From Streptomyces rugosispiralis (lineage in GTDB: Bacteria; Actinomycetota; Actinomycetes; Streptomycetales; Streptomycetaceae), in the NCBI RefSeq assembly GCF_024505145.1, contig NZ_JANIAA010000009.1, positions 62,001-126,000 on the forward strand: DNA of 64,000 nucleotides, read 5' to 3'. Below, piece by piece: positions 49,018-57,086 of the stretch. Position numbers and translations under genes: made by a program. Below the pieces are notes generated by a model, which searched no databases, had not been told where the DNA came from, and saw nothing but the letters and a program-made list of their open reading frames with translations. Within the stretch, counting starts at the first letter, position 1, and every line of letters begins with the position of its first letter.

Positions 49018-50019
49018 GTGACACCGACCACGACGCGTGCGGCGGACGGAGTGCGGCCTCCCGGCGGGACGGCCGCCGGGAAGGCCGCCCCCGGCACCCG
49101 CCCCGCCCCGGCGGCGGGGCGGCGGCGGGGCCGCCGGGAGACCCTCGCGGGCTATCTCTTCCTGACGCCCTGGTGCATCGGGATCCTGCTGCTCACCCTC
49201 GGCCCGATGCTCGTCTCGCTCTATCTGGCGTTCACCGACTACAACCTCTTCGACTCGCCCCGGTGGATCGGGTTCAAGAACTTCCAGGACCTCTTCCAGG
49301 ACGACCGCTGGTGGACCTCGGTCCAGGTGACGCTGAAGTACGTACTGATCGGCACCCCGCTGAAGCTGGCGGCGGCCCTCGCCGTGGCGCTGCTGCTGGT
49401 CAAACCCCGTAAGGGCCAGGGCTTCTACCGCTCGGCGTTCTACGCCCCCTCGCTCATCGGCGCCAGCGTGAGCATCGGCATCGTCTGGCGGGCGATCTTC
49501 AACGACGACGCCGTCGTCGACAAGTCGATGAGTCTCTTCGGATGGGACGTCGGCGGCTGGATCGGCGACCCGGACTGGGCGCTGCCCACTCTCACCACGC
49601 TGACCGTCTGGCAGTTCGGCGCGCCGATGGTGATCTTCCTGGCCGGGCTGAAGCAGGTGCCGGGCGAGCTGTACGAGGCCGCCGAGATGGACGGCGCCGG
49701 CCGCTGGCGGCGGTTCCGGTCCATCACCCTGCCGATGATCTCCCCGGTGCTCTTCTTCAACCTCCTGCTGGAGCTCATCCACTCGTTCCAGGTCTTCACC
49801 TCGGCGGTGGTGATCGCGGGGTCGGGCACCAACACCGGCGGACCGGGGGACTCCCTGCTGGTCTACGGCTGGTACCTGTACGAACAGGGCTTCCGCAATC
49901 TGCGCATGGGCTACGCCGCCGCGATGGCCTGGATGCTGATGCTCGGCATCGGCCTGGTGACCGCCGTGCTGTTCAAGACCCAGCGCGGCTGGGTGCACTA
50001 CGAGGAGGACGCCAGATGA
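49018..50019 (+). CDS. Sugar ABC transporter permease (MalF-type)
   Basis: 333 residues. The EAA loop 'EAAEMDGAGRWRRFRSITLPMISP' is at about 225-248. Six helices with a polar Pro/Arg-rich N-terminus (about 1-45). GTG at 49018 has GAGGAGAG upstream; a GTG at 49003 overlaps the SBP stop. The partner permease overlaps its stop (ATGA). Confidence 0.92.
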   Translation: MTPTTTRAADGVRPPGGTAAGKAAPGTRPAPAAGRRRGRRETLAGYLFLTPWCIGILLLTLGPMLVSLYLAFTDYNLFDSPRWIGFKNFQDLFQDDRWWTSVQVTLKYVLIGTPLKLAAALAVALLLVKPRKGQGFYRSAFYAPSLIGASVSIGIVWRAIFNDDAVVDKSMSLFGWDVGGWIGDPDWALPTLTTLTVWQFGAPMVIFLAGLKQVPGELYEAAEMDGAGRWRRFRSITLPMISPVLFFNLLLELIHSFQVFTSAVVIAGSGTNTGGPGDSLLVYGWYLYEQGFRNLRMGYAAAMAWMLMLGIGLVTAVLFKTQRGWVHYEEDAR

Positions 50020-50867
50020 CCACGATGGTGGGACGCCCCCGGGCGCGCTCGGTGATCTGGCACCTGGGGGCGCTGGCCGTACTGGCGGTGATCCTCTACC
50101 CCGTGGTGTGGGTGATCGGCGGCTCGTTCAAGCCCGGTGACCAGATCGTCGGCAGCCTCCAGTTGCTGCCCACCGCTCCGATCACCGACAACTACCGCCG
50201 GCTCAGCGACGGCATCGCCGACGTGCCGATCTCGACCTTCTTCACCAACTCGCTGCTGCTGGCGGCCGGTTCGGTGATCGGCGTGCTGTTCTCCTGCTCG
50301 CTGGCGGCCTACGCCTTCGCCAGGATCCGCTTCGCCGGGCGCAACGCGCTCTTCACGCTCATGATCTCCACCCTGCTGCTGCCGTTCCAGGTGCTGATCA
50401 TTCCGCAGTACATCCTGTTCCAGAAGCTGGGCCTGATCAACACGTATGTGCCGTTGCTGCTCGGCAAGTACCTGGCCGCGGACGCCTTCTTCGTCTTCCT
50501 GATGGTGCAGTTCATGCGCGGGCTGCCCCGGGAGCTGGACGAGGCGGCCCGGCTGGACGGCTGCGGCCATCTGCGCATCTACTGGAACATCGTGCTGCCG
50601 CTGTGCCGCCCGGCCCTGATCACCAGCGCGATCTTCACCTTCATCTGGTCCTGGAACGACTTCATCGGGCCGCTGCTCTACCTCAACGAACCGGACAAGT
50701 ACACGGTCTCGCTGGGCCTGAAGCTCTTCATCGACCAGGACTCCGTCGCCGACTACGGGGGGATGGTCGCCATGTCGATGGTCGCCCTGCTGCCGGTGCT
50801 GCTGTTCTTCCTGGCCTTCCAGCGCTATCTGGTCGAGGGCGCGGCGACCTCCGGGCTGAAGGGCTGA
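50016..50867 (+). CDS. Sugar ABC transporter permease (MalG-type)
   Basis: 283 residues, six helices, EAA loop 'DEAARLDGCGHLRIYWNIVLPLC' at about 180-202. ATG overlaps the previous stop. No ATPase gene lies in the operon; Streptomyces sugar importers commonly share a general ATPase (MsiK) encoded elsewhere. Confidence 0.92.
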   Translation: MTTMVGRPRARSVIWHLGALAVLAVILYPVVWVIGGSFKPGDQIVGSLQLLPTAPITDNYRRLSDGIADVPISTFFTNSLLLAAGSVIGVLFSCSLAAYAFARIRFAGRNALFTLMISTLLLPFQVLIIPQYILFQKLGLINTYVPLLLGKYLAADAFFVFLMVQFMRGLPRELDEAARLDGCGHLRIYWNIVLPLCRPALITSAIFTFIWSWNDFIGPLLYLNEPDKYTVSLGLKLFIDQDSVADYGGMVAMSMVALLPVLLFFLAFQRYLVEGAATSGLKG

Positions 50868-50874
50868 GGCCGTC

Positions 50875-51510
50875 ATGGGACAAGCCAGGGGAGATGCCAT
50901 GGGGCAAGCCATGGGAGATGCCGGAGGAGAGGCCGCCGTACGGCGCGCCGCGCACGGCCCGCTGCGGTTCGCGCTGTTCGCCGAATGCCTGCTGACCGGC
51001 GTCTGGGTGGTGCTCGCCGCCCTGCCGGTGATCACTCTGCTGCCCGCGTTCGCCGCGGGCTGTGCGCACCTGGGCCGTCATCTGGACGGTGAGCGGTCCA
51101 CCTGGCGGGACTTCCTGGCCGGGCTGCGGGAGGCGACCCGGAGCGGCTGGCGGTTCTCGCTGCTGTGGTGGGCGGCGCTCGCGCTGCTCGCCTTCGATCT
51201 GCGGGTGGCCCGTTCCGGGGCCCTGCCCGGCGGGCCCGCGCTGATCGCCGTGAGCGTGGCGGGCCTGCTCGCGGCGGTCGTCCTCGGGCTGCGGACGGCG
51301 GCCTTACGGCGGCCCGGCATCGCTTGGCCGGCCGCCGCCCGTACCGCCGCGCGCCAGGGACTGGCCGCCGACCCCGGCGGATCGCTGCTGCTCATCGGCG
51401 GGCTCGCCGTACTCGCCGTCGCGGCCTGGCAGATGCTGCCGCTGATCGCCCCGGCGGCGGGCGCCCTCGCGGGCTGTGCGGTCGCGGTGGAGCGCCGCGC
51501 CCGCGCCTGA
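50875..51510 (+). CDS. YesL/DUF624-like membrane protein
   Basis: 211 residues, about six helices. 'LLTGVWVVLAALPVITLLPAFAAGCAHLGRHLDGERSTWRDFLAGLREATR' spans the DUF624 motif, as in Bacillus YesL, which accompanies rhamnogalacturonan transport genes. Its role is unknown (transport assembly is often suggested). The N-terminus has two copies of MGQA-GDA from a 24-bp DNA repeat (50875-50925), so the start may be at 50875 or 50899. It begins 7 nt after the permease stop. Confidence 0.75.
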   Translation: MGQARGDAMGQAMGDAGGEAAVRRAAHGPLRFALFAECLLTGVWVVLAALPVITLLPAFAAGCAHLGRHLDGERSTWRDFLAGLREATRSGWRFSLLWWAALALLAFDLRVARSGALPGGPALIAVSVAGLLAAVVLGLRTAALRRPGIAWPAAARTAARQGLAADPGGSLLLIGGLAVLAVAAWQMLPLIAPAAGALAGCAVAVERRARA

Positions 51511-51660
51511 CCCGCCCCCGGCGCCGTCTCGCCCTCGCCGCCGTCCCACCACCGGCGCCGTCCTCCCCAGGCGCCGCCCGCCCAAGGCGCGGCCCCCCGC
51601 GCCTCCGCCCCTCCGCGCGCTCATGTCATGCACCTGCCCCGTACGAAAGGTGAAGCGGAC

Positions 51661-54408
51661 ATGCCCCCGATCCCCCGACGCAACCTCCTCAAGGCCGCCG
51701 CCGCCACCGGCGCCGCCGTGCCGTTCTCCTGGCTGCTCGCCCACAACGCCCCGCGGGCCGCCGCCGACAGCCCCGCCGCGAAGGCCGCCGACGGGCCCGT
51801 GGACATCACCTGGCTGGAGGACGGCGGCCTGGGCGCGGCCGCGGGCTCCACCTTCGGCGTCCCCTGGCCCAAGGGCGCCCACCCCGGCGACCGGACGTTC
51901 GCGCTGACCACCGCCGACGGCACACATGTGCCCCTGCAGACCTGGGCCACCGCCTACTGGCCCGACGGCTCGCTGAAGTGGACCGCCCACGCGGCGGGGG
52001 AAGGCCTCACCGGCAGCGCCTACCAGCTCACCACCGGCACGCCCGCCGCGCCCGCCAAGAAGGTCACCGTCTCCGAGACCGGCGGCAGGATCACCGTCGA
52101 CACCGGGGTCATCAAGGCCGTCATCGGTAAGGACGGCAAGCAGCTCATGCGCTCGGTCACCCGTGGCTCCACCGAGATCGCCCGCGACGGCCGGCTGGTC
52201 CTGCTCCGCCAGGGCGACGTGGACGACGGCGACCATGGCCGCGTCGAGTGGGAGCGGTTCGACGGCGAGATCAGCGGGGCGAAGGTCGAGCAGAAGGGCC
52301 CCGTCCGCGCCGTGGTCCGCATCGACGGCAAGCACCGTAAGGGCCGCCGCGCCTGGCTCCCCTTCAGCGTCCGGCTCTACTTCTACGCGGGCGCCGACTC
52401 CTTCCGTATGGTGCACACGATCACGTTCGACGGCGACCAGGACAGAGACTTCATCCGCGGCCTCGGCGTCCGCTTCTCCGTGCCGATGCGCGACGAGGCG
52501 TACGACCGCCACATCCGTATCGCGGGCGAGGGCAAGGGATTCCTCACCGAGGCCGTCAAGGGCGTCACCGGGCTGCGCCGCGACCCCGGCGCGGGCGTCC
52601 GCACCGCCCAGGTCAAGGGCGAGAAGCTGCCCGACCCGGCCGGCTGGGACCAGCGCGTCACCTCGCGGCTGCACCTCATCCCCACCTGGGGCGACTACAC
52701 CCTCTCCCAGCTCTCCGCCGACGGCTTCACCCTGCGCAAGCGCACCAAGCCCGGCCACGGCTGGATCGCGGCGGGCGGCGGCGGCCGGGCGAGCGGCTTC
52801 GGCTACGTCGGCGGCGTCAGCGGCGGACTCTCCTTCGGACTGCGCGACTTCTGGGAGAAGTTCCCCGCCCAACTGGACATCCGCGGCGCCGCCGGGGCCG
52901 AGGCCGAGGTCACCCTGTGGCTCTGGTCGCCCGAGGCCCAGCCCATGGACCTGCGCTTTTACCACGACGGCATGGGCCAGGACACCTATCCGGAACAGCT
53001 CGAGGGCCTCAACATCACCTACGAGGACTACGAGCCGGAGTTCGGCACCCCGTACGGCATCGCCCGCACCAGCGAACTCACCTTCTGGGCCAACGCGGCC
53101 ACTCCCGACGCCGACACCCTCGTCCGGCAGGCCGCCGCCGTACGCACCCCGCCCCAACTGGCCGCCGGACCGGCCGACCTGGCCCGCGCCAAGGTCTTCG
53201 GCGGCCTCTTCGCCCCCGTCGACCGCTCCACCCCCGCCAAGGCGAAGATCGAGGACCGGCTGGACTTCCTCTTCGACTACCACAAGGGCCAGGTCGAACA
53301 GCGCCGTTGGTACGGCTTCTGGGATTACGGCGACATCATGCACACGTACGACGGCGACCGGCACCAGTGGCGGTACGACGTCGGCGGCTACGCCTGGGAC
53401 AACTCCGAACTCTCGCCCGACCTGTGGCTGTGGCTGGCGTATCTGCGCTCCGGCCGCTCCGACATCTTCCGCTTCGCCGAATCCATGACCCGGCACACCG
53501 GCGAGGTCGACGCCTACCACCTCGGCACATGGGCCGGGCTCGGCACCCGGCACGGCGTCCAGCACTTCGCCGACAGCGCCAAACAGCAGCGCATCTCCAC
53601 CGCCCTGTACCGCCGCTACTACTACTTCCTCACCGCGGACGAGCGGATCGGCGACATCATGCACGCCCTCGTCGACTCCGACGAGACCTTCCTCGTCCTC
53701 GATCCACAGCGCAAGGTCCGCGACGACCCCGACTACGAGCCCGATCCGCACGCCCTGGACATCGGCTTCGGCACCGACTGGAGCGGCCTCGCCGGGGCCT
53801 GGCTCACCGAATGGGAGCGGCGCGGCCCGAAGGCGAAGAAGGCCGAGGCGCGGCTGCGCTCCACCATGGAGACCATCGCGGCCCAGCCCAACGGCTTCGT
53901 CCAGGGCAGCGGGCTGTACGACCTCGACACCGGCAAATACGCCATCGCCGACCGGCCCGAGGTCAGCGTCTCCCATCTGTCCGCGGTCTTCGGCCTGGTC
54001 GAGGTCTGCGCCGAGGTGATCGACCTCATCGACCTGCCGAAGTTCAAGGAGGCATGGCTGGACTACTGCCGCTACTTCAACGCCACCAAGGCCGAGCAGA
54101 AGGCCCGCTACGGCACCGACTTCGGCTCCCTGATCCTGGTCCAGGGCCACTCCCGGCTCGACGCCTACGCCGCCGTCCAGCTCGAGGACGACAGGCTGGC
54201 CGCCCGCGCCTGGCAGAAGTTCACCGAGTACCACGAGGGCGACGGCTACCCGGATGCCACCATCAGCTGGAAGTCGGTGCGGGTGGAGGGCCCGGACGTG
54301 CTGGAGCCCGGCGTCGAGGCGGCCTGGGTGAGCACCAACGCCACCGCGCAGTACGGCCTCGCCGCGATCCAGAACCTGGCGCTCGTCGGCGACAGGCTGC
54401 CCGGGTAG
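51661..54408 (+). CDS. Tat-exported exo-rhamnogalacturonan lyase-like polysaccharide lyase (PL26-like)
   Basis: 915 residues. Twin-arginine signal 'PRRNLLKAAAATGAAVPF' (about 5-22). No catalytic motif is certain by eye, but the sequence ('TWLEDGGLGAAAGSTFGVPWPKG', 'WATAYWPDGSLKWTAHA', 'FWDYGDIMHTYDGDRHQW', 'YAWDNSELSPDLWLWLAYLRSGR') is recognisable as the exo-rhamnogalacturonan lyase family, with a C-terminal alpha/alpha toroid. It would degrade pectic rhamnogalacturonan outside the cell and feed the transporter encoded upstream. AAAGGTGAAGC precedes the ATG at 51661. Confidence 0.8.
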   Translation: MPPIPRRNLLKAAAATGAAVPFSWLLAHNAPRAAADSPAAKAADGPVDITWLEDGGLGAAAGSTFGVPWPKGAHPGDRTFALTTADGTHVPLQTWATAYWPDGSLKWTAHAAGEGLTGSAYQLTTGTPAAPAKKVTVSETGGRITVDTGVIKAVIGKDGKQLMRSVTRGSTEIARDGRLVLLRQGDVDDGDHGRVEWERFDGEISGAKVEQKGPVRAVVRIDGKHRKGRRAWLPFSVRLYFYAGADSFRMVHTITFDGDQDRDFIRGLGVRFSVPMRDEAYDRHIRIAGEGKGFLTEAVKGVTGLRRDPGAGVRTAQVKGEKLPDPAGWDQRVTSRLHLIPTWGDYTLSQLSADGFTLRKRTKPGHGWIAAGGGGRASGFGYVGGVSGGLSFGLRDFWEKFPAQLDIRGAAGAEAEVTLWLWSPEAQPMDLRFYHDGMGQDTYPEQLEGLNITYEDYEPEFGTPYGIARTSELTFWANAATPDADTLVRQAAAVRTPPQLAAGPADLARAKVFGGLFAPVDRSTPAKAKIEDRLDFLFDYHKGQVEQRRWYGFWDYGDIMHTYDGDRHQWRYDVGGYAWDNSELSPDLWLWLAYLRSGRSDIFRFAESMTRHTGEVDAYHLGTWAGLGTRHGVQHFADSAKQQRISTALYRRYYYFLTADERIGDIMHALVDSDETFLVLDPQRKVRDDPDYEPDPHALDIGFGTDWSGLAGAWLTEWERRGPKAKKAEARLRSTMETIAAQPNGFVQGSGLYDLDTGKYAIADRPEVSVSHLSAVFGLVEVCAEVIDLIDLPKFKEAWLDYCRYFNATKAEQKARYGTDFGSLILVQGHSRLDAYAAVQLEDDRLAARAWQKFTEYHEGDGYPDATISWKSVRVEGPDVLEPGVEAAWVSTNATAQYGLAAIQNLALVGDRLPG

Positions 54409-54447
54409 GTGCGGCCGTCCCCGGTTCGCTGCCGCACACTTGAGGGC

Positions 54448-54957
54448 ATGGACTGGTGCCATTACCGCTTCCGCAGCCGATGGGATCTCGACGCACCGCC
54501 CGCCGCCGTCTTCGCGGTGCTGGCGAACGGCGACGACTATCCGCAGTGGTGGCCCCAGGTCCGTGAGGTCCGGCGGATCGACGAGCGCAGCGGCGCCGCC
54601 CGCTTCCGCTCCCTCATCCCTTACGACCTGCGGCTGACCGTCAGCGAGGCGCGCCAGGACCCGGCGGACGGCGTGCTGGAGATCGGGTTCGCGGGCGATC
54701 TGGAGGGCTGGGCGCGCTGGACGGTGCTGCCCCGGGGGACCGGCACCCGCGCCCTCTTCGAACAGGAGGTGGTGGCCCGCAAGCCGCTGCTGCGCCGTCT
54801 CGCGCTCCCCGGGCGCCCCGTCTTCCGGGTCAACCACGCCCTGATGATGCGCTCCGGGCTGCGGGGGCTGCGGGCGTACCTCGCCGCGCGCCCCGCCGGT
54901 CCGGCCGAGGCGCCGTCCGGCCCGGCCTCCGGGCCCTCCGGCGGAAACACGGTTTGA
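54448..54957 (+). CDS. SRPBCC-fold protein (polyketide-cyclase/START-like)
   Basis: 169 residues. 'WDLDAPPAAVFAVLANGDDYPQWWPQVREVRRID' and 'WTVLPRGTGTRALFEQEVV' are typical of the SRPBCC helix-grip fold, which binds hydrophobic ligands. Ends with a Pro/Ala/Gly tail. Ligand unknown. It follows the lyase gene by 39 nt and could be co-transcribed, although functional linkage is not obvious. Confidence 0.82.
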   Translation: MDWCHYRFRSRWDLDAPPAAVFAVLANGDDYPQWWPQVREVRRIDERSGAARFRSLIPYDLRLTVSEARQDPADGVLEIGFAGDLEGWARWTVLPRGTGTRALFEQEVVARKPLLRRLALPGRPVFRVNHALMMRSGLRGLRAYLAARPAGPAEAPSGPASGPSGGNTV

Positions 54958-55023
54958 ACCAAACCCGCCGCGACCTGTATTGTTCAGGTCGTTCCGCCGG
55001 GGAGAACCCGAAGAGAACAACCC

Positions 55024-55094
55024 GGGCGATTAGCTCAGTGGGAGAGCGCTTCGTTCACACCGAAGAGGTCACTGGTTCGAACCCAGTATCGCCC
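55024..55094 (+). tRNA. tRNA-Val (CAC), copy 2
   Basis: Same sequence as 47387-47457; anticodon CAC. Flanks the rhamnogalacturonan operon on the other side. Confidence 0.95.
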
Positions 55095-55101
55095 ACCACC
55101 C

Positions 55102-55139
55102 CAGGAGGCCGGGCCGCCAGCAGGCGGCCCGGCCTCCTG
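55102..55139 (+). terminator. Rho-independent terminator after tRNA-Val copy 2
   Basis: 17-bp perfect stem (55102-55118 with 55123-55139), AGCA loop, then TTTAT. One of few hairpins in the window followed by T residues. Confidence 0.88.
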
Positions 55140-55212
55140 TTTATGTGCTTGTACGGCCGGGAGTGGGGTATCCGGATAAAACTTCCGTGGGTGACGATGT
55201 GGAGGGGAACTC

Positions 55213-55584
55213 ATGGCCGTCGCGACCGCAGCCGTTCTGTCCTTGGACTGCGCCGAACCCGAAGAGCTCGCCGAGTTCTACGCCCGGGTGCTCGGCGCGG
55301 AGATCCAGCCGCTGACCACCCCCGACCGGGTCGAGATCGTCGCACCCGGCGGGTCACGGATGGCCTTCCTGCGGGACCACGGCTTCGCCCCGCCCAGCTG
55401 GCCACGGCCGGACGACTCCCAGCAGGCGCATCTGGACCTGCTGGTGGAGGACATCGACGCCGCGGAGCGTCAGGTCGTCGACCTGGGCGCGCGGCCGCTG
55501 GACACCAAGAACAACGGTGGCCCGCGCGACATACGGATCTACTCCGACCCGGCCGGCCACCCGTTCTCGCTCCGCCGGGCCTGA
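55213..55584 (+). CDS. VOC-family (glyoxalase/bleomycin-resistance fold) protein
   Basis: 123 residues. 'LSLDCAEPEELAEFYARVLGAEI' and 'QAHLDLLVEDIDAAERQVVDLGAR' plus 'RIYSDPAGHPFSLRRA' are the two beta-alpha-beta-beta-beta modules. Candidate metal ligands are His/Asp in 'AHLDLLV' and the final 'DPAGHPF'. Enzyme or binding protein; substrate unknown. GAGGGGAAC precedes the ATG. Confidence 0.82.
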   Translation: MAVATAAVLSLDCAEPEELAEFYARVLGAEIQPLTTPDRVEIVAPGGSRMAFLRDHGFAPPSWPRPDDSQQAHLDLLVEDIDAAERQVVDLGARPLDTKNNGGPRDIRIYSDPAGHPFSLRRA

Positions 55585-55621
55585 GCGTCGGGCGCACCGC
55601 GACGCCGCCGGACCCGAGCGT

Positions 55622-56347
55622 TCAGGCCGCGGCCGGCAGGTCCGGCCGCAGCGGCCAGGCCGGATCGCAGACCTCGTCCGAGCCGTTGAGCGCGAACCAC
55701 GCCTGCAGCCCCCGGGCCTGCGCCGCGTACCAGACCGTCTGGCGCGCGTGCAGCTCGGCGGGCGTCAGCGTCTCAAGACGGGAGGCGAACCGGCGGCCCA
55801 CCGCCCGTACGACATGCAGCGCGGCCGCCGCGTCCGCCGCCGCGTCATGCGCGCCGGTCAGCTCCACGCCGTAGTGCGCACACAGATCGATCAGGGTGCG
55901 GCGGCCCTTGCGATAGCGGTCCAGATGCTTGTCCAGCACCCGCGGATCCAGAACGGTCATCGAGCGCAGCGAAAGATAGCCCGCCAGGCTGGAGTTGCGA
56001 TGCCGCTTCAACTCCCGGTCCAGCAGGGTCAGATCGAACGGCGCGTTCATGACCACCAGCGGGGTGCCCCGAGCGACCTGCTCCGCTATCGCCCGCGTCA
56101 CCTCGTCCACCACCGGCGCCGGCCATCTGCCGTGACGCTGGAGGTGATCGTCGGTCAAACCGTGTATCTCGGTGGCGGCCGGCGGCACCGGCACGCCCGG
56201 ACTCACCAGCCAGCGCCGGATCTCCGGCAGACTTCCGGTCCCACGCTGCACCACCAGGGCCGCCGATACGATCCGGTCATGCTCGACATCGACACCCGTG
56301 GTCTCCGTGTCAAAGGCGGCGAGCGGCCCTTCGAACCAGGACGGCAT
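55622..56347 (-). CDS. DnaQ-like 3'-5' exonuclease
   Basis: 241 residues. Exo I motif 'AAFDTETTGVDVEHDRIV' (D13, E15), Exo II 'VVMNAPFDLTLLDREL' and Exo III 'GAHDAAADAAAALHVV' (H-x4-D type) are present, the DEDDh signature. It resembles free-standing epsilon-like exonucleases in Streptomyces. ATG at 56347 has GAGGAG 9 nt upstream; ORF extension to 56596 is not supported. Divergent from the DUF4365 gene. Confidence 0.88.
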   Translation of the reverse strand: MPSWFEGPLAAFDTETTGVDVEHDRIVSAALVVQRGTGSLPEIRRWLVSPGVPVPPAATEIHGLTDDHLQRHGRWPAPVVDEVTRAIAEQVARGTPLVVMNAPFDLTLLDRELKRHRNSSLAGYLSLRSMTVLDPRVLDKHLDRYRKGRRTLIDLCAHYGVELTGAHDAAADAAAALHVVRAVGRRFASRLETLTPAELHARQTVWYAAQARGLQAWFALNGSDEVCDPAWPLRPDLPAAA

Positions 56348-56507
56348 GGCCTCAACTCCTCGTGCATTTCCCCTCGATGACATGTGATCCCGCCCCGACC
56401 AGGTGATACCCGGAGGGAGGACCGCGAACCGCCGCTGTTTGCCGAGGTCCTGACGCGGAGACAACACAGGTGTACGAAGCCGGCGACGACCGGAAGGCGT
56501 CACGGAC

Positions 56508-57086
56508 ATGACGCTCGCAACACCCGACCCGGCCCCGACGGCGAGCGGCCTTGCCCTGAGCGGATCACCTCCCGTGCGTGGCCAAATCGCCACCACCGCC
56601 TGTATGGAGACCCTTCAGGTGGGGTATCTGCACGCGGTGGCCGCCGCCGCGGGCTGCTCACTGGCCCAGCCCTTTCCCGACCACGGCATCGACTGGCATG
56701 TCAGCCACAGCGCGCCCGGCCACGCCGTGGACGACGAGGTCACCATCAAGGTGCAGCTCAAGGCCACGTACCAGATCGCGCCCGGCCCTCCGGGGCCGAG
56801 CTTCGCCTTCACGCTCGACAACGACCACCTGGTCAAGCTGGCCCGCAGCCCGGTCTCCGTGCACAAGATCCTCGTGGTGATGATCGTGCCGCGCGGACAG
56901 GACGACTGGCTGCGCGCCGGACATGACCGCCTGTCCCTGCGCCACTGCTGCTACTGGATCAATCTGGCCGGCCACGCGGTCACGGGCCGCCGCCGGACCA
57001 CCGTGCGGATCCCGACCTCGCGGATCTTCGACGACCGCGCGCTCTGCGAGATCATGACCCGGGTCGGGGCGGGAGGGAAACCGTGA
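56508..57086 (+). CDS. DUF4365 (PD-(D/E)xK-like nuclease fold) protein
   Basis: 192 residues. 'DHGIDWHVSHSAP' (D62), 'DEVTIKVQLKATYQI' (Q83, K85) gives the G-I-D ... Q-x-K pattern of DUF4365 and of the PD-(D/E)xK nuclease superfamily. 'FAFTLDNDHLVKLA' and 'ILVVMIVPRGQDDWL' follow the same order as in the family. It may cut nucleic acid or bind NTP/nucleotides; activity unproven. Overlaps the start of the next gene (GTGA), so the two form a unit. Upstream a small part overlaps the exonuclease promoter region. Confidence 0.75.
   Translation: MTLATPDPAPTASGLALSGSPPVRGQIATTACMETLQVGYLHAVAAAAGCSLAQPFPDHGIDWHVSHSAPGHAVDDEVTIKVQLKATYQIAPGPPGPSFAFTLDNDHLVKLARSPVSVHKILVVMIVPRGQDDWLRAGHDRLSLRHCCYWINLAGHAVTGRRRTTVRIPTSRIFDDRALCEIMTRVGAGGKP

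Noticed and set aside
51304..55020. Very long minus-strand open frame (over 1200 codons) opposite the lyase
   Set aside because: Shadow of the plus-strand lyase gene in GC-rich DNA; low-complexity translation without domains.
40370..55094. Integrated prophage or integrative element at tRNA genes
   Set aside because: No integrase, excisionase or att-like partial tRNA copy is seen; both tRNA-Val(CAC) genes are complete.
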